A stretch of 52,931 nucleotides of DNA from NCBI GenBank assembly GCA_029227175.1, contig JAQXZK010000028.1:1-52931 (forward strand), given 5' to 3'. The notes beneath the pieces were generated by a model. That model was given only the letters and a program-made list of their open reading frames with translations. It was not told the origin of the DNA and did no database searches. Every line of letters begins with the position of its first letter. Position 1 is the stretch's first letter. The stretch is from Bacteroidales bacterium. Lineage in GTDB: Bacteria; Bacteroidota; Bacteroidia; Bacteroidales; Bacteroidaceae. This document shows positions 52,155 through 52,931 of this stretch, piece by piece. A program made the position numbers and the translations under genes.

Positions 52155-52191
52155 TTCGGCCTTTTTACGGGGTTCTTCTCTCGGCCACCCG

Positions 52192-52389
52192 TCAGCCCAG
52201 TGCCTGATAGCCGCTGCACATGACTACGCCTGCATCTGCCTTCTTCGGCATGCAGATGAAGCGGTGAGAGAAGTTGATTTTGTTGCGCTGGTACTCCGGG
52301 TCTCCGGCCGCATCGCTGTAGTACATCTTGGTTGAGCCGGTAGCTTCGTCTACTATTTTTAGTTTAAAAGAAACAGTATTGTTTGCCAT
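52192..52389 (-). CDS. Phage-like ORF with tape-measure-type start
   Basis: A 65-residue ORF opening MANNTVSFKLKIVDEATGS, like the start of bacteroidal tape-measure proteins and comparable with the MKTVSF-x-x-ELKD start at 51445. The remaining 45 residues (MYYSDAAGDPEYQRNKINF...) do not continue as a tape measure and end early. It may be a chimera of two phage genes or a small tail protein. The gap to the chaperone-like fragment upstream (52574) mirrors the arrangement at 51445-51695. Confidence 0.4.
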   Translation of the reverse strand: MANNTVSFKLKIVDEATGSTKMYYSDAAGDPEYQRNKINFSHRFICMPKKADAGVVMCSGYQALG

Positions 52390-52439
52390 AATAAATTAAA
52401 TGCTTATGTTTGTAGCGGTTAAAATGTCAACGAAATAAT

Positions 52440-52577
52440 ATGAAAGGCTTGTTCTTTTTAAAAGCGTTTACTTTCCTCATTTGTATACTCAACTTAGGAT
52501 TGTTCATATACACATTTTACAAGTCTGTCACATTGGTTCTTTATGTCCTTTTTGGTTGGCCGAATATCAAGCGTTAA
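52440..52577 (+). CDS. Small membrane protein, 45 residues
   Basis: ATG at 52440 gives a 45-residue hydrophobic peptide (MKGLFFLKAFTFLICIL...NIKR) with a likely single or hairpin helix. Its stop lies inside the second 131-bp repeat. It is the positional counterpart of the 51465 ORF. It is short, so it may be chance. Confidence 0.35.
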   Translation: MKGLFFLKAFTFLICILNLGLFIYTFYKSVTLVLYVLFGWPNIKR

Positions 52578-52698
52578 CCCATTCCATACCTTTTTTTGGC
52601 TTCTGCATATCGTCGCATGAGTTCCTCTGTCGAGGTCTTTCTTCCTGATGTTGCCGGCTTGTTGGCCGGCTTTTCTTTTTCCCAGGGGAAGACCATGA
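52568..52698. repeat. 131-bp direct repeat, copy 2
   Basis: Matches 51689-51819 with one base difference, in the same orientation and 879 bp away. Its right end joins MuF-like plus-strand sequence. Confidence 0.9.
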
Positions 52699-52714
52699 TG
52701 TCGCTGGGCGCGAG
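52574..52714 (-). pseudogene. C-terminal fragment of a phage tail chaperone-like protein, copy 2
   Basis: The minus strand reads LAPSDIMVFPWEKEKP...RRYAEAKKRYGMG. It extends a few residues further upstream than copy 1 (PSDIM before VFPWE), consistent with the native chaperone ending. Beyond about 52714 the DNA becomes MuF-like on the opposite strand. Confidence 0.5.
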
Positions 52715-52931
52715 TCGTTGACGGCTGTGCGGCTGCAACATGCAGAGGCTGGATGGAAACCGGTACAACCTACAGTACCGAACCGTACGCGACAGCCACG
52801 TGCGACCCGAACACGCAGCACTCGACGGTGTCACACTGCCGCCCTCAGACCCCTTCTGGGAGACCTACTACCCGCCAAATGGATGGAACTGCCGCTGTTC
52901 GGCCATACAGGTGCGCAAGACCAAGTACCCG
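52712..52931 (+). pseudogene. Phage MuF-like head morphogenesis protein fragment, frameshifted and partial
   Basis: The end of the window encodes the MuF / SPP1 gp7-type C-terminal domain: YRTVRDSHVRPEHAAL, then DPFWETYYPPNGWNCRC. In the given sequence this frame opens only at ATG 52740. The preceding block (SLTAVRLQHAEAGW) lies in another frame, and joining them requires deleting one A of the AAA at 52757-52759, giving AEAGWNRYNLQYRTV. A frameshift or sequencing error is therefore likely. The protein helps build phage heads. Strand and neighbours do not match the minus-strand tail genes, pointing to a junction at about 52700. Confidence 0.75.

Overview
The window looks like a chromosomal segment of a gut-type Bacteroidales bacterium, most likely Prevotellaceae and possibly close to Paraprevotella. 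The evidence is the Bacteroidetes -7 box (TAnnTTTG) upstream of many genes, Bacteroidota-restricted families (DUF4492 beside cydAB, DUF3078, DUF4836, DUF5687), many secreted GH/PL enzymes with signal peptides ending near Ala-Gln, and a Bacteroidetes-type YidC. The genus is a guess. I found no rRNA or tRNA gene and no CRISPR array.

Layout. 1-433: start of a minus-strand Lys-rich gene behind two tandem promoters. 434-6395: secreted GH2, GH29 fucosidase and a GH97. 6396-7336: a gene-free stretch with a 42/43-bp satellite of palindromes. 7337-10870: SIMPL protein, DUF1080 protein and a second GH97. 11144-14423: DUF4492, cydA, cydB and a small protein. 14424-14900: two kinds of interspersed repeat. 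14901-17393 (minus): GH88 and an esterase, divergent from 17579-25427, an apparent operon of a GH78-like enzyme, xylB, xylA, xylE and an alginate-lyase-fold enzyme. 25579-31433: phosphodiesterase-like protein, S9 peptidase, exported class-I amidotransferase-like protein and PL8 lyase. 31853-40734: DUF4836 lipoprotein, ABC pair, M16 peptidase, DUF5687/ABC pair and HAD phosphatase. 40832-41516: a small ORF with a nine-G tract and a lipoprotein. 41565-42265: a second satellite, with an 85-bp higher-order repeat, then a MITE-like element. 42449-45322: ABC ATPase, permease, GntR regulator and DUF2807 protein behind a palindromic operator. 45434-49029 (minus): GT4, radical SAM/SPASM protein and DUF3078 protein. 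49166-51013: yidC. 51122-52931: fragments of a prophage tail/head module with repeat-associated junctions.

Working together: the secreted enzymes (PL8, alginate-lyase-like, GH88, GH2, GH29, two GH97, GH78-like, esterase) fit breakdown of uronic-acid, fucose, galactose and rhamnose glycans, with xylose fed through xylE-xylA-xylB. No susC/susD pair is present, so this is not a canonical PUL and uptake must be encoded elsewhere. Cytochrome bd supports life at trace oxygen.

The most unusual content is non-coding: two related arrays of 42/43-bp monomers built from paired 16-bp palindromes, one of them organised into exact 85-bp dimers; two copies of a 190-202-bp element with AAATCGGTCAATA-type inverted ends; and a repeated hairpin with compensatory changes.
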